NCBI GenBank assembly: GCA_026391675.1 | Contig: JAPLDQ010000042.1 | Span: 1-64,000 of the forward strand | DNA: 64,000 nucleotides | Origin: Bacteroidota bacterium | Lineage (GTDB): Bacteria > Bacteroidota > Bacteroidia > Bacteroidales > JACABE01 | Direction of reading: 5' to 3' | In this document: one piece after another, positions 37,117 to 47,049 of the stretch | Layout: each line of letters opens with the position of its first letter | How positions within the stretch are numbered: position 1 is the first letter of the stretch | Notes under the pieces: generated by a model | The model's input: the letters and a program-made list of their open reading frames with translations, nothing else | What the model was told of the DNA's origin: nothing | The model's database searches: none | Program-made: the position numbers and the translations under genes

Positions 37117-39615
37117 TTATTCCTGATAAAAAATACGTTTCACTCTTCTTGAAATTGTTGTTAATATTTCATAAGGAATTGTATCAATTTCTTCTGCTAA
37201 ATAAGTAACAGGATATTTTTCTCCGAAAATAATTACTTCGTCATTTTCTTTGGCATCAATTCCGCTGATATCCACCATGCACATATCCATACAAATGTTC
37301 CCAATAATAGGAACAAACATATTGTTTATTAATACTTTACCTTTGCCATTCCCAAGTTTTCTGTTTAATCCATCAGCATAACCAATAGGAATAATTGCAA
37401 TATTCATATCTTCTTTTGCAATCCATTTTCTGGAATAGCCTATTGTGTCATTCTTGGGTATATGCTTGATTTGAGATATAATGGTTTTTAATGTACCTAC
37501 ATTTTCAAGTTCTTTTTGTTCAATACCTACCGAAGCTATACCATATAATCCAATTCCAAGGCGTACCATCTCAAACTGGGCTTCAGGAAAGCGAATAATG
37601 CCGGCAGAGTTTAAGATATGTCGTATTACCTTATATCCAAGTCCATCTTCTATTGTTTTGCACATAGAAGTGAGTAAATTTATCTGCTGATGTGTAAAAT
37701 CATCATATTGGCTGTCTTCTGATGCCGATAAGTGAGAAAATACAGATTGTACTTGGATTTGAGGATTGTTTTTTATCCTTTCGGTTAATTCTGCCAGGTC
37801 TTTATGCTCAAATCCAAGGCGATGCATGCCGGTATCGAGTTTGATATGAATATTTATAACTTGCTGACTTCCGGCCAAATGTAGTTTTATGATTTCTTCG
37901 AGTAAGGAAAATACCCTTAAACTGTATATTTCAGGTTCAAGCTTATATTTAATTATTGTATCAAAACTTTGTTCTTCGGGATTCATTACCATTATTGGTA
38001 GCGTAATGCCGGCTTTTCTGAGTTCAACACCTTCGTCGGCATAAGCAACTGCCAGATAATCCACATGATGAAACTGAAGGGTATTGGCAATTTCAAAACT
38101 TCCGCTTCCATAGGAAAATGCTTTTACCATAGCCATTAACTTTGTCCCTGGGTTTAATCTTGAACGGTAATAATTCAGATTATGGATAATGGCATTTAAA
38201 TTGATTTCCAATACCGTTTCATGTGCTTTTTGCTGTAAAACCTGGTTTATCTTTTCGAATTCAAATATTCTGGCGCCTTTTACCAAAATGGTTTCATTAT
38301 TGAAATTTGAATACAGGAAATCCTTTAAAAATTCATCGGTAGATTGATAGAAGCTTTTCTCCAGATTGAACAACTGAGCCTGTTTACTTATGGCATGTCC
38401 GATACCGATTAAGCGGTTAACATTTTTCTTTTCCAGTAAATCAGCTATTTCTGAATAGAGGTGTTTATCTTCGCGTCCGCTTTGGAGTATATCTGATAAA
38501 ATAACGGTTTTTTTCAGGTGTTGTTTTTGCTGATTCAGGAAATCAATAGCAATACTCAGTGAATCAATATCTGAACTGTAACTGTCGTTGATAACAGAGC
38601 AATTGTTTACGCCTTCTTTTAATTCAAGCCGCATAGCAATGGGATGAAGCAAGCGCATGCGCTGTTCGATAAATTCATTGGAATAATTCAGATACAGCAA
38701 TACTACCCAGCAGTGTATGGCGTTTTCTATGGAAGCATCATCGGTAAATGGGATTTCAATACTTAGTTTTTCGGTATTGTATATTGCTGTAATTGTCGAT
38801 TTTTTAGTATTTTTATCAATCTGCTGTATGCTTAAATTGGCGGTATTCTTTTTACTCCAGGTAAAAAATGGAATATTTCTTAAAGATTCTGATTTAAGGA
38901 TACGTTCTTTTATCTCAAGATAATCAGCGCAATAGATAAGTGCACTAACTTTGGTAAATAATTTTAGTTTTTCAGCAATTTTTTGTTCTTTATGAATAAA
39001 ATTCTCATCATGAGCATGTCCTATATTTGTAAAAATACCAATAGTAGGCTGAATAATAGCCTGTAATTTATCCATCTCATCCGGTTCAGAAATACCGGCT
39101 TCAAAAATGGCAAGTTCATGTTCAGCTTTCATTTGCCAGACGCTAAGCGGAACACCAATCTGTGAGTTATAGCTTTTAGGATTTTTTACTATTTTTTTAT
39201 CATCGCTCAACAATTGATACAACCACTCTTTAACTATTGTCTTTCCGTTACTCCCTGTAATTCCGATTACCGGAATATTGAATAGTTTACGGTGGTTTGC
39301 CGTAATTGTCTGCAATGCTTTCAGGGTATCTTTTACGAGGATAAAGCTTGCTTCAGGATAATCGTTAATATCATCAGGAAGTATGGAAATAACAAAACTC
39401 CGCATTCCTTTCTGGTATAATTCGGGAATATATTTATGACCGTCATTCCGCTTGCTTATCAAGGCAAAGAACAAACAATTATCTATAGATGTAATATTGC
39501 GGCTATCGGTAAGTAAATCAAAGATAACAGGATTATTAAGCTGATTCCCTGTTACATCAGTTTTGCATATTTTGGCTATTTCAGCAAGTGAAAAATAATC
39601 TTTATTGGTTGACAT
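37117..39615 (-). CDS. Bifunctional MurF / alanine racemase
   Basis: 832 residues, a fusion. Residues 1-455 form a Mur ligase (MurF): ATP loop GITGSNGKT at 118-126, SYNSQIGVPLSVW near 148-160, and NDSYSSDIDSL near 343-353. MurF adds D-Ala-D-Ala to UDP-MurNAc-tripeptide. Residues 465-832 are a fold-type III alanine racemase with the PLP lysine Lys498 in MVKAFSYGSG and the GIGLYGIA and IGYADG motifs. One protein thus makes D-Ala and uses the dipeptide; the joining Ddl ligase is not in the window. This fusion is known in Bacteroidota. It leads the glycan block, 4 bp before the GT39 gene. Confidence 0.95.
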   Translation of the reverse strand: MSTNKDYFSLAEIAKICKTDVTGNQLNNPVIFDLLTDSRNITSIDNCLFFALISKRNDGHKYIPELYQKGMRSFVISILPDDINDYPEASFILVKDTLKALQTITANHRKLFNIPVIGITGSNGKTIVKEWLYQLLSDDKKIVKNPKSYNSQIGVPLSVWQMKAEHELAIFEAGISEPDEMDKLQAIIQPTIGIFTNIGHAHDENFIHKEQKIAEKLKLFTKVSALIYCADYLEIKERILKSESLRNIPFFTWSKKNTANLSIQQIDKNTKKSTITAIYNTEKLSIEIPFTDDASIENAIHCWVVLLYLNYSNEFIEQRMRLLHPIAMRLELKEGVNNCSVINDSYSSDIDSLSIAIDFLNQQKQHLKKTVILSDILQSGREDKHLYSEIADLLEKKNVNRLIGIGHAISKQAQLFNLEKSFYQSTDEFLKDFLYSNFNNETILVKGARIFEFEKINQVLQQKAHETVLEINLNAIIHNLNYYRSRLNPGTKLMAMVKAFSYGSGSFEIANTLQFHHVDYLAVAYADEGVELRKAGITLPIMVMNPEEQSFDTIIKYKLEPEIYSLRVFSLLEEIIKLHLAGSQQVINIHIKLDTGMHRLGFEHKDLAELTERIKNNPQIQVQSVFSHLSASEDSQYDDFTHQQINLLTSMCKTIEDGLGYKVIRHILNSAGIIRFPEAQFEMVRLGIGLYGIASVGIEQKELENVGTLKTIISQIKHIPKNDTIGYSRKWIAKEDMNIAIIPIGYADGLNRKLGNGKGKVLINNMFVPIIGNICMDMCMVDISGIDAKENDEVIIFGEKYPVTYLAEEIDTIPYEILTTISRRVKRIFYQE

Positions 39616-39711
39616 CTGTATTTTTAGTAATAATTTAGTAATAATAATGAAGTAAAATCTTTAATTTTAAAAAACTTTATGAACTTTTAACTTAAAAAAC
39701 TTTCAACTGAA

Positions 39712-40785
39712 TTAGTTTTCTCGTTCTGTAATATTACTTATTTTCAGGGGATTTTTGCTTAACTCCTGATGCATCATGCGGTTTCTGAATATATCGCAAG
39801 CCAGGTAAATTGCCTGACGGAATGATTCAGGAGAAGCTATATTTTTTCCTGTAATTTCATAAGCTGTACCATGTGCAGGTGATGTCCGTATTACAGGTAA
39901 TCCTGCAGTAAAGTTCACACCTTCCCTGAACGACATGAGTTTGAATGGAATCAAGCCCTGATCGTGGTACATTGCAATAATACCATCGAAATTTTTAAGG
40001 TTTTCAGAACCGAAAAATCCATCAGCAGGATAAGGACCGAAGGCTAATATTTTTTCATCTATGGCTTTTTTTACTGCCGGAATAATAATATCATGTTCTT
40101 CTTTTCCAAGCAGACCGTTATCGCTGGCATGCGGATTAAGTGCCATTACTGCAATTCTGGGTTTTGTAATCGCAAAATCTTCAATTAGCGATTTATTCAG
40201 CATTTTAATTTTACTTAAAATGAGTTCAATGCTCAGTTTGTTTGAAACTTCTTTTAAAGGAATGTGACCGGTTACCACACCGATGCGTATGTTATTACAG
40301 ACCATTATCATCAATTCATTGGTCACATTAAATTTTTCAGCTAAATATTCTGTATGTCCGGGGAAATTAAAAGATCTGGATTGAATATTGCTTTTATTTA
40401 TTGGTGCAGTAACCAATACGTCAATTTGCTCTTTCTTTAAATCTTCAACAGCCATATCAAGGGCTTGCGCTGCCAGAATGCCTGCTGATTCTGTAGATTC
40501 ACCGATTTCTATTTTAATTTCATCATTGTTTACATTAATGATATTTGAATGTTTCTGAACTGCAGCGGCAGCATTTTTAACTAAATTCAGATTAACATCG
40601 TTGTAATTCAGCATTTTTTTATAATAAGATGCTACTTTGGAGGAACCATAAACAATGGGTGTGCAAATTTCCAATAATCTCTGGTCGGAGAGGGTTTTAA
40701 TAATTATTTCATAGCTGATGCCATTTATATCACCATGTGTAATTCCTAATTTTATCTTATAGTCTTTATCAAAATTTCTTGTCAT
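39712..40785 (-). CDS. pdxA: 4-hydroxythreonine-4-phosphate dehydrogenase
   Basis: 357 residues from the ATG at 40785 (MTRNFDKDYKIKLGITHGD). In-frame ATGs at 40794 and 40836 are possible, but the latter touches a -7 box, so it is unlikely. The enzyme oxidises 4-phosphohydroxy-threonine in pyridoxal-phosphate synthesis. Metal-ligand histidines are visible in FPGHTEYLAEKF, MYHDQGLIPFKL and TSPAHGTAYEITG. With pdxA the cell is expected to use the DXP-dependent B6 route. Confidence 0.95.
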   Translation of the reverse strand: MTRNFDKDYKIKLGITHGDINGISYEIIIKTLSDQRLLEICTPIVYGSSKVASYYKKMLNYNDVNLNLVKNAAAAVQKHSNIINVNNDEIKIEIGESTESAGILAAQALDMAVEDLKKEQIDVLVTAPINKSNIQSRSFNFPGHTEYLAEKFNVTNELMIMVCNNIRIGVVTGHIPLKEVSNKLSIELILSKIKMLNKSLIEDFAITKPRIAVMALNPHASDNGLLGKEEHDIIIPAVKKAIDEKILAFGPYPADGFFGSENLKNFDGIIAMYHDQGLIPFKLMSFREGVNFTAGLPVIRTSPAHGTAYEITGKNIASPESFRQAIYLACDIFRNRMMHQELSKNPLKISNITEREN

Positions 40786-40838
40786 ATCTAACATTATTAA
40801 AAAGTTATAAATGCTGACGGAGCATTTAAAAATCAAAT

Positions 40839-40846
40839 CAAAAGTA
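40839..40846 (-). promoter_or_regulatory. -7 box TACTTTTG, pdxA
   Basis: Exact TAnnTTTG match on the minus strand, about 50 bp before the start chosen for pdxA and directly beside the alternative ATG at 40836. Confidence 0.55.
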
Positions 40847-40875
40847 AATAAATTATTTATTGCGCTTTCTAAAAA

Positions 40876-42306
40876 TTAAATTTTATTCATTATAAAATCA
40901 AATAATAATCTCACACCCACACCGGTAGCTGCTTTACCCCGATAACTGTCTTTTTTATCCAGAAATACAGGGCCTGCAATATCGAGATGGATAAAGGGAT
41001 AATCGGTAAACTGATGCAGAAACTTTCCTGCAGTAATCATACCGGCTTCGGCACCTCCAAGATTTTTGATATCAGCCACATCTGATTTTATCAGTTCTCC
41101 ATATTCATCCCAAAACGGGAATTCTGCCAATCGTTCATATACACTTTGTCCGCTTTGCTTAAGCATTTCGAATTCAGATTCAGCATTATCATGCATGGCA
41201 ACTATTCCATAATGGCCAATAGCCCTGCTTGCAGCTCCGGTAAGTGTTGCAAGGTCAATAACCAGTGAAGGCTTATATTTTGAAGCATATCCAAGGGCAT
41301 CAGCAAGTATTAACCTGCCTTCTGCATCGGTATTCATTATTTCTACAGTTTTTCCTGTAAACATAGTTATTACATCACCCGGTACATAGGCATTTCCATC
41401 AGGGCGGTTGTCGGTAGAAGGTATTAAACCTACAACATGAACCGGTAATTTTGCTTTAGCAATGGCATAAATGGCACAGGCTACTGCTGCAGCACCGCCC
41501 ATATCGCATTTCATATCCAGCATATAATCACCGGTTTTGATATTTACACCACCGGTATCGTAAACAACACCTTTGCCAACAAATACAAAGGGTTTTTTGT
41601 TCTTATGCCCTTTGGGTTTCCATTCCATAACTGTAAATGTTGGCGGATCAATACTGCCACGGTTTACAGCAAGTAAACCGCCCATTTTCAACGCTTCTAT
41701 CTTTGATTTGTTAAAAATTTCAGCTTTTATTCCCACACTTACCGACATTTCAGAAATAATTTCCGAGAAACTTACAGCATTCAGAAAAGTTAGTGGTTCA
41801 TTTACCAGATCACGGCATTTGTAAACTGCATCGGTAATAATATTCAGATGATCATATTGTAATTTACTGAGCTGATTTGAGTCGATTTCAATTTCTACTA
41901 AAGCATTTGGCTTTTGTTCGGTTTTGTATTTTATAAACTGATAATTACCTAAAGCCATTCCTTCTGCCAGCGCATAAGCAAGAAACTGCATTTCGCTGTA
42001 ATCGTGCAACAGAACAGTAGTTTTCTTATTGTCATTCAATATGCAAGCTATCTTATCGCCGGCTTTACGGCAATTTTCCTGAATCTTCCAGGATGGGCCT
42101 TCGGTTTTAACAAATTGAACAATTTTAACTGCATCAAGGTTAGGTAATATTATTAGTTCCTTTTCAAGGACCTCGTACTGATTTTTAATATAGTTTAATT
42201 CATTCCTGGAAAATGAAAGCGCTGTAAGTTGTTTGTAATTATTTACAAGATAAATATATGCCTCGAAATGCCTGGCTTTATTAAATTTTTTAATTATGGT
42301 TTGCAT
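40876..42306 (-). CDS. M17 leucyl aminopeptidase family protein
   Basis: 476 residues. A cytosolic zinc or manganese aminopeptidase that removes N-terminal residues from peptides. The catalytic domain (about 160-476) has VGKGVVYDTGGVNIK with the metal and catalytic residues, DMGGAAAV, and the family signature NTDAEGRLILADAL. The N-terminal domain is diverged, as usual. It has its own promoter and is divergent from mqnC. Confidence 0.93.
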   Translation of the reverse strand: MQTIIKKFNKARHFEAYIYLVNNYKQLTALSFSRNELNYIKNQYEVLEKELIILPNLDAVKIVQFVKTEGPSWKIQENCRKAGDKIACILNDNKKTTVLLHDYSEMQFLAYALAEGMALGNYQFIKYKTEQKPNALVEIEIDSNQLSKLQYDHLNIITDAVYKCRDLVNEPLTFLNAVSFSEIISEMSVSVGIKAEIFNKSKIEALKMGGLLAVNRGSIDPPTFTVMEWKPKGHKNKKPFVFVGKGVVYDTGGVNIKTGDYMLDMKCDMGGAAAVACAIYAIAKAKLPVHVVGLIPSTDNRPDGNAYVPGDVITMFTGKTVEIMNTDAEGRLILADALGYASKYKPSLVIDLATLTGAASRAIGHYGIVAMHDNAESEFEMLKQSGQSVYERLAEFPFWDEYGELIKSDVADIKNLGGAEAGMITAGKFLHQFTDYPFIHLDIAGPVFLDKKDSYRGKAATGVGVRLLFDFIMNKI

Positions 42307-42334
42307 ATTATTATTAATTTTGAAAAAAGATTTA

Positions 42335-42363
42335 CAAATTTAGAAAAATAATCAATTCAACAA
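42335..42363 (-). promoter_or_regulatory. Promoter of the M17 aminopeptidase gene (-33 TTG, -7 TAAATTTG)
   Basis: On the minus strand TTG (42363-42361), an 18-bp spacer, then TAAATTTG (42342-42335), 29 bp before the start codon. Confidence 0.6.
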
Positions 42364-42373
42364 TTTTAATCTT

Positions 42374-42489
42374 TTATACCAATACGATTAATAAATTAAT
42401 TCAAATGTAAATGGTATAATGCCGATCAGAAAGATGTTGTAGTTCCAAGAACGATAGTGAATTGGACTACTACATATTTCATTTCGGTA
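42374..42489 (+). repeat. Intergenic two-hairpin element of about 115 bp, copy A
   Basis: Aligns end to end with 48315-48428 with only short differences. It contains an outer inverted repeat TTATACC (42374-42380) / GGTATAA (42413-42419) and a second hairpin TGTTGTAGTTCCA / TGGACTACTACA. It lies in the divergent gap between the aminopeptidase gene and mqnC, ending 27 bp before the mqnC start. Confidence 0.88.
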
Positions 42490-42516
42490 TTACAGCAGTT
42501 TAAAATCAATTTTTGG

Positions 42517-43608
42517 ATGAATACTTCACAACTCATTAATAACGCATTAAGCAGGGAATTTCTTACATTAGAAGAAGGCCTTCATTTATATTCAGCACTT
42601 TCCTTACCCGAATTAATGGCAATAGCCAATAATATCAGGTTTCAGCTTCATCCGGAACCTAAAGTCACCTGGATTATCGACCGGAATGTGAATTATACCA
42701 ATGTATGCAGCTCCGGTTGCCAGTTTTGCAATTTTTACCGTTCAGTAAACTCGAAGGAAGCCTATATTACCAATATTGATGAATACAAATGCAAGATTGA
42801 TGAAATGCTGAAACTGGGCGGAGATCAGTTATTGCTTCAGGGCGGTATGCATCCCCGTTTAGGCCTGCAATTTTATGTTGATTTATTTTCATCACTCAAA
42901 CAACATTATCCTGGTGTAAAATTACATGCATTGGGTCCGCCGGAAATCGTACATATTTCAAAACTTGAAAATATAAGTTATGAGGCCTGCTTAAAAGCGC
43001 TGATTGAATCCGGTTTGGATAGCTTGCCCGGTGCCGGTGCTGAAATATTATCGGATAATGTCCGTTCAAAAATTTCGAAAAACAAATGCACAGTTGGTGA
43101 ATGGCTGGATGTGATGCGTCAGGCACATAAGCTAAATCTGGTAACTTCTGCCACTATGATGTTTGGCCATATCGAAACCATTGCAGAACGCCTGCAGCAT
43201 CTTATTTACATCAGGGATGTTCAAAAAGAAAAGCCTGAAAATTCACCGGGATTTGTATCCTTTATTCCATGGCCGTTTCAGGATAAAGATACCGTGCTTT
43301 TAAAGCAATATGGCATAAAAAACAAGGTTACTGCAGCTGAATATATCCGTATGATAGCCATAAGCCGTATTCTGCTGCCTAATATCCCCAATATACAGGC
43401 GTCATGGTTAACGGTGGGTGCAACTACCGGACAAATATGCCTGCATGCAGGAGCCAACGATTTTGGTAGCATTATGATTGAAGAAAATGTAGTTTCAGTG
43501 GCTGGTGCCGATTATAAATTTGATGCTAATGGTATTCAGAAAGCCATTACTGAAGCCGGTTTTCAGCCTCAGCGGAGAAATCAGCGGTTTGAAGAGGTAG
43601 AAGGATAG
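42517..43608 (+). CDS. mqnC: Cyclic dehypoxanthine futalosine synthase (radical SAM)
   Basis: 363 residues from the ATG at 42517. An in-frame start at 42457 would lie within the repeat element and add 20 unrelated residues, so it is rejected. Radical SAM cluster motif: NYTNVCSSGCQFCNFYR, with the CxxxCxxC cysteines. GAGAEILSDNVR and IQASWLTVG followed by GANDFGSIMIEENVVS are typical of MqnC rather than MqnE. It closes the ring of dehypoxanthine futalosine in the futalosine route to menaquinone. No other mqn genes are in this window. Confidence 0.92.
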   Translation: MNTSQLINNALSREFLTLEEGLHLYSALSLPELMAIANNIRFQLHPEPKVTWIIDRNVNYTNVCSSGCQFCNFYRSVNSKEAYITNIDEYKCKIDEMLKLGGDQLLLQGGMHPRLGLQFYVDLFSSLKQHYPGVKLHALGPPEIVHISKLENISYEACLKALIESGLDSLPGAGAEILSDNVRSKISKNKCTVGEWLDVMRQAHKLNLVTSATMMFGHIETIAERLQHLIYIRDVQKEKPENSPGFVSFIPWPFQDKDTVLLKQYGIKNKVTAAEYIRMIAISRILLPNIPNIQASWLTVGATTGQICLHAGANDFGSIMIEENVVSVAGADYKFDANGIQKAITEAGFQPQRRNQRFEEVEG

Positions 43609-43639
43609 AATGTAAAATTTATGATGTAAAATGTAAAAT

Positions 43640-43692
43640 ATGAGTGGTTAATTCATCATTCATAACTCATAACTTATAACTTATAACTTTCT
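43640..43692. repeat. Low-complexity TAACTTATAAC run between convergent genes
   Basis: Repeated TAACTTATAAC/TCATAAC words in the gap between mqnC and the DUF4468 gene. No clean hairpin terminator is visible here. Confidence 0.55.
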
Positions 43693-43694
43693 TC

Positions 43695-44246
43695 CTACCA
43701 GTCGTCTTTAACTTCTTTCTTACCAAGCATTATCTTTTTTAAAGTTTCGATTTGCTTAGTGATTTGATTGTCAATAATAAGGAGGTATTCATCCCATAAA
43801 GGAGAATATCCCTGTTTGCTTTTATCCAGCCAGTTTTCTACAGCATATTTTGATTTATCTTTAACATAAAAATCAGTAAAAGTATAGCGGTATTTATTGT
43901 CTTTGAATTGCAATTTAAAAGTATATTCAACTATTGCAGTTTTTATGTTGATACCGTCTTTATCCTTAAACGAAAGCTGTATGCGGTGAATACCCTCGAT
44001 TTCACCGTTCACAGCATCGCGACGGCGGGTAACTTCTGCCGGATTTTTGAAATTGGCATTAACCCATTCAATACCGCGATTATATAACTCTTCTTTCTTT
44101 CCGGAAACGTTCAACGCATTTTTGTATGTAATCAGTCTGGTATTACTATCTACAGGTATTCTGTCTCTGATGGTATCCTGTGCTATGATAGGTTTACAGC
44201 ATAATATAACGGCACACAGGCCAATGATTCTGATAAGATTTCTCAT
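43695..44246 (-). CDS. Exported DUF4468-like protein
   Basis: 183 residues with a signal peptide (MRNLIRIIGLCAVILCCKPIIAQ). The mature part resembles the DUF4468 (TBP-like fold) proteins common in Bacteroidota: RGIEWVNANFKNPAEV (about 57-72), then IEGIHRIQLSFKDKDG and a YTFKLQFKDNKYRYTFTDF strand pair. Its function is unknown. The family call is by eye. Confidence 0.65.
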   Translation of the reverse strand: MRNLIRIIGLCAVILCCKPIIAQDTIRDRIPVDSNTRLITYKNALNVSGKKEELYNRGIEWVNANFKNPAEVTRRRDAVNGEIEGIHRIQLSFKDKDGINIKTAIVEYTFKLQFKDNKYRYTFTDFYVKDKSKYAVENWLDKSKQGYSPLWDEYLLIIDNQITKQIETLKKIMLGKKEVKDDW

Positions 44247-44397
44247 TGTAAAGGAATTTGATGTTTTTTGGGTTGTAAAATTACAATTTTTATGCCAATT
44301 TTTACATCTGCCATTGGGTAAAAAATATAATTCATAAAGAGTGAATGAAAAATAGCATTAATTCAATAAAAAATCAAAATATTTACCGAATTAATAA

Positions 44398-44405
44398 TAA
44401 TTTTG
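44398..44405 (+). promoter_or_regulatory. -7 box TAATTTTG, T9SS type B protein gene
   Basis: Exact TAnnTTTG match. It lies inside the longest possible frame (from 44345) and 38 bp before the GTG at 44444, which argues that the GTG is the true start. Confidence 0.5.
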
Positions 44406-44443
44406 TATTCTGTTTGTTATACATTCATACAAATTCCGGAATA

Positions 44444-47029
44444 GTGAAAAAATACTTTATTTTCTTCATTTTATTGTGTTTATATTCAATATCATCATTC
44501 GCTACACACGAAAGGTCAGCCGAAATTACGTTCCGTCGTATTTCAAATTCATCTTTACAATACGAAATAAAAGTTGTTACTTACACCTATACTCCAAGCC
44601 CGGCCGACCGCCCTGATTTGCAGATAAACTGGGGTGATGGTACTTCTAGTATGGTAGCCCGCACATTGAAAACGAATTTACCGGGCGATGTTTCCAGAAA
44701 TGAATATGTCAGCACGCATACTTATCCGGGTGATGGCACCTATAAAATCAGTATGGAAGACCCGAACAGAAACAGCGGGGTAATCAATATTCCAAACTCT
44801 GTAAATATTCCAATTTTTGTGGAAACCATGCTTGTAATCAGTCCTTTTATTAATCCAAAAAATAATTCTCCGGTATTACTAAATCCTCCTTTGGATATGG
44901 GTTGTGTTGGTTCTCTTTTTGTTCATAATCCCGGCGCTTACGACCCTGATGGTGATAGTATTTCATATAAACTGGTTAGCTGCAGAGGTGTTCAGGGACT
45001 GCCTATACCGGGATATACATTACCTTTGGCCAGTAATTTTATTTCAATTAATCCTGTAACAGGAGATTTAATCTGGGATAGCCCCACCATGCAGGGTGAA
45101 TATAATGTCGCTATTTTAATTGAAGAATGGCGGAACGGAGTTAGAATAGGTTATATAACCCGTGATATGCAAATTATTATTGCTGCCTGTAACAACCATC
45201 CACCCGTAATTGATCCATTACCCGATACCTGCGTTGAAGCAGGTGATACGCTGGTTTTTAATGTTCATGCTAAAGATCCTGACGGGAATTCAGTGACCCT
45301 TTCAGGATATGGAGGACCTCTGTCAATATCATATAGTCCGGCTATTTTTAATACTGCATCTGCTCCTGTAGAAGTTAATAGTTTGTTTTACTGGGAAACA
45401 AAATGTCAGCATATCCGCAAGCAAGCCTATCAGGTTACATTTAAAGCCCAGGATAATGGTTCGCCTGTTGCATTAACTGCCTACCGGAACAGATTCATCA
45501 CAGTTGTGGGACCAGCACCTAAAAATCTGAAAACTACTGTAACGGGTAATACTATCAAATTAAATTGGAATAAAAGCGATTGCAGCAATGCTATTGGATA
45601 TAAGGTATACCGGAAAAACAGCTATTATGGCTATTTTCATGCCTATTGTGAAACCGGTGTTCCTGCTTATACAGGCTATTCAGAAATAGCTTCAGTTTTG
45701 GGTATTAATGATACGACTTATCTGGATGATAACAATGGGAATGGATTACTGCATGGTATTGATTATTGTTATATGGTTTATGCCTATTATCCTGATGGCG
45801 CTGAAAGTTATGCCTCCCTGGAAGCCTGTGCTCAGCTTAAGCGCGATGTTCCTATTATTACAAATATTACAATTACCAGTACATCATCAACGATAGGTAC
45901 CGATACTGTTGCCTGGTCAAAACCTACAGAATTGGATACCATACAGGTACCGGGACCCTATAAATACCTGATTTACCGTTCTGCAGACTTAATTGTAAGT
46001 AATTTTGTGCTGATTGACTCACTTTCCGGAATTAATGATACGATATATGCCGATAGTTCTTTAAATACACTTGTATCTCCCTATAATTACCGCATAGATT
46101 TTTATAATGATCAGCCGCTTCATCGTTTTAAAGTCGGGTCAACACATCTGGCTTCCTCCGTTTATCTCAGCCTTACACCAGCTGACCGGAAAATGAAACT
46201 TAGCTGGAATATTAATGTTCCCTGGATTAATTATAAATATACCATTTACCGGAAAAATCCTGTAAGCGGTATTTTTGATTCAATCGGAAATTCAACTGTT
46301 CCTTATTATACAGATAAAAATTTAAAGAATGGCATTCAATATTGCTATTATGTGAAAAGTATCGGGAGCTATAGTATCAGCAATATTATCAATCCTATTA
46401 TCAATCTTTCACAACAACTTTGTGCTGCTCCGATTGATAATGAAGCACCATGTCCTCCTAAACTCATCGTTACGCCTGATTGTCAGCAACCATCCAATAC
46501 GCTTGACTGGATAAATACCGATTCGTGTGATTATGATATTAAGAAATATTATATTTGGTATACACCCAATACACATCAGGACTTATCAATAATAGCTGTT
46601 TATGAGGACCCAACGGCAAGAAAATACATTCACTTTAATATTTCTTCAGTATCAGGCTGTTATGCTGTCAGTGCTGTTGATTCCAACAATAATACAGGAT
46701 TAATCAGCAATGTGTATTGTATTGATATTGATAGCTGTTCATTCTATCATTTGCCCAATATGTTTTCGCCTAATGGTGACGGAATCAACGATTTGTTCAG
46801 GCCTTATCCTTATCAGGGGGTTGAGAAGATTGATTTAAAGATATACAACCGCTGGGGTACTAAGGTTTTCAGTACTTCCAATCCTGATATAAACTGGGAT
46901 GGTAAAGATCAATATTCACAAAAAGATTGCAGCGAAGGTGTATATTATTATGTATGTGATGTTTACGAATTGAGATTAAAAGGTGAAGTTACCCGACAGA
47001 TACATGGTAGTATCACAATATTAAGATAA
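44444..47029 (+). CDS. Large surface protein with Ig/PKD and FnIII-like domains and T9SS type B tail
   Basis: 861 residues from the GTG at 44444, which begins a normal signal peptide (residues read KKYFIFFILLCLYSISSFA, then THERSAEI). The ATG at 44345 would add 33 residues before it. The first part resembles PKD-like domains (LQINWGDGTS, STHTYPGDGTYKI). Then come a cadherin/Ig-like region (KDPDGNSVTLSGYGG) and three FnIII-like modules (KLNWNKSDCSNAIGYKVYRK; KLSWNINVPWINYKYTIYRK). The C-terminus, SPNGDGINDLFRP ... IYNRWGTKVF ... GVYYYVCDV, is the gliding-motility-associated (CHU_C, type B) sorting domain. It is cell-surface exposed; the ligand is unknown. Confidence 0.85.
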   Translation: MKKYFIFFILLCLYSISSFATHERSAEITFRRISNSSLQYEIKVVTYTYTPSPADRPDLQINWGDGTSSMVARTLKTNLPGDVSRNEYVSTHTYPGDGTYKISMEDPNRNSGVINIPNSVNIPIFVETMLVISPFINPKNNSPVLLNPPLDMGCVGSLFVHNPGAYDPDGDSISYKLVSCRGVQGLPIPGYTLPLASNFISINPVTGDLIWDSPTMQGEYNVAILIEEWRNGVRIGYITRDMQIIIAACNNHPPVIDPLPDTCVEAGDTLVFNVHAKDPDGNSVTLSGYGGPLSISYSPAIFNTASAPVEVNSLFYWETKCQHIRKQAYQVTFKAQDNGSPVALTAYRNRFITVVGPAPKNLKTTVTGNTIKLNWNKSDCSNAIGYKVYRKNSYYGYFHAYCETGVPAYTGYSEIASVLGINDTTYLDDNNGNGLLHGIDYCYMVYAYYPDGAESYASLEACAQLKRDVPIITNITITSTSSTIGTDTVAWSKPTELDTIQVPGPYKYLIYRSADLIVSNFVLIDSLSGINDTIYADSSLNTLVSPYNYRIDFYNDQPLHRFKVGSTHLASSVYLSLTPADRKMKLSWNINVPWINYKYTIYRKNPVSGIFDSIGNSTVPYYTDKNLKNGIQYCYYVKSIGSYSISNIINPIINLSQQLCAAPIDNEAPCPPKLIVTPDCQQPSNTLDWINTDSCDYDIKKYYIWYTPNTHQDLSIIAVYEDPTARKYIHFNISSVSGCYAVSAVDSNNNTGLISNVYCIDIDSCSFYHLPNMFSPNGDGINDLFRPYPYQGVEKIDLKIYNRWGTKVFSTSNPDINWDGKDQYSQKDCSEGVYYYVCDVYELRLKGEVTRQIHGSITILR

Positions 47030-47049
47030 TTAAATTTAAATTTTATAAT

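Noticed and set aside
27333-39615. Horizontally acquired island on the basis of low GC
   Set aside because: The glycan block looks even more AT-rich than its surroundings, but there is no integrase, tRNA edge, direct repeat or mobile gene; hydrophobic membrane proteins alone raise AT content.
42457-42516. N-terminal 20 residues of a longer MqnC
   Set aside because: This part lies partly in the 115-bp repeat element and does not resemble MqnC; the ATG at 42517 gives the normal N-terminus.
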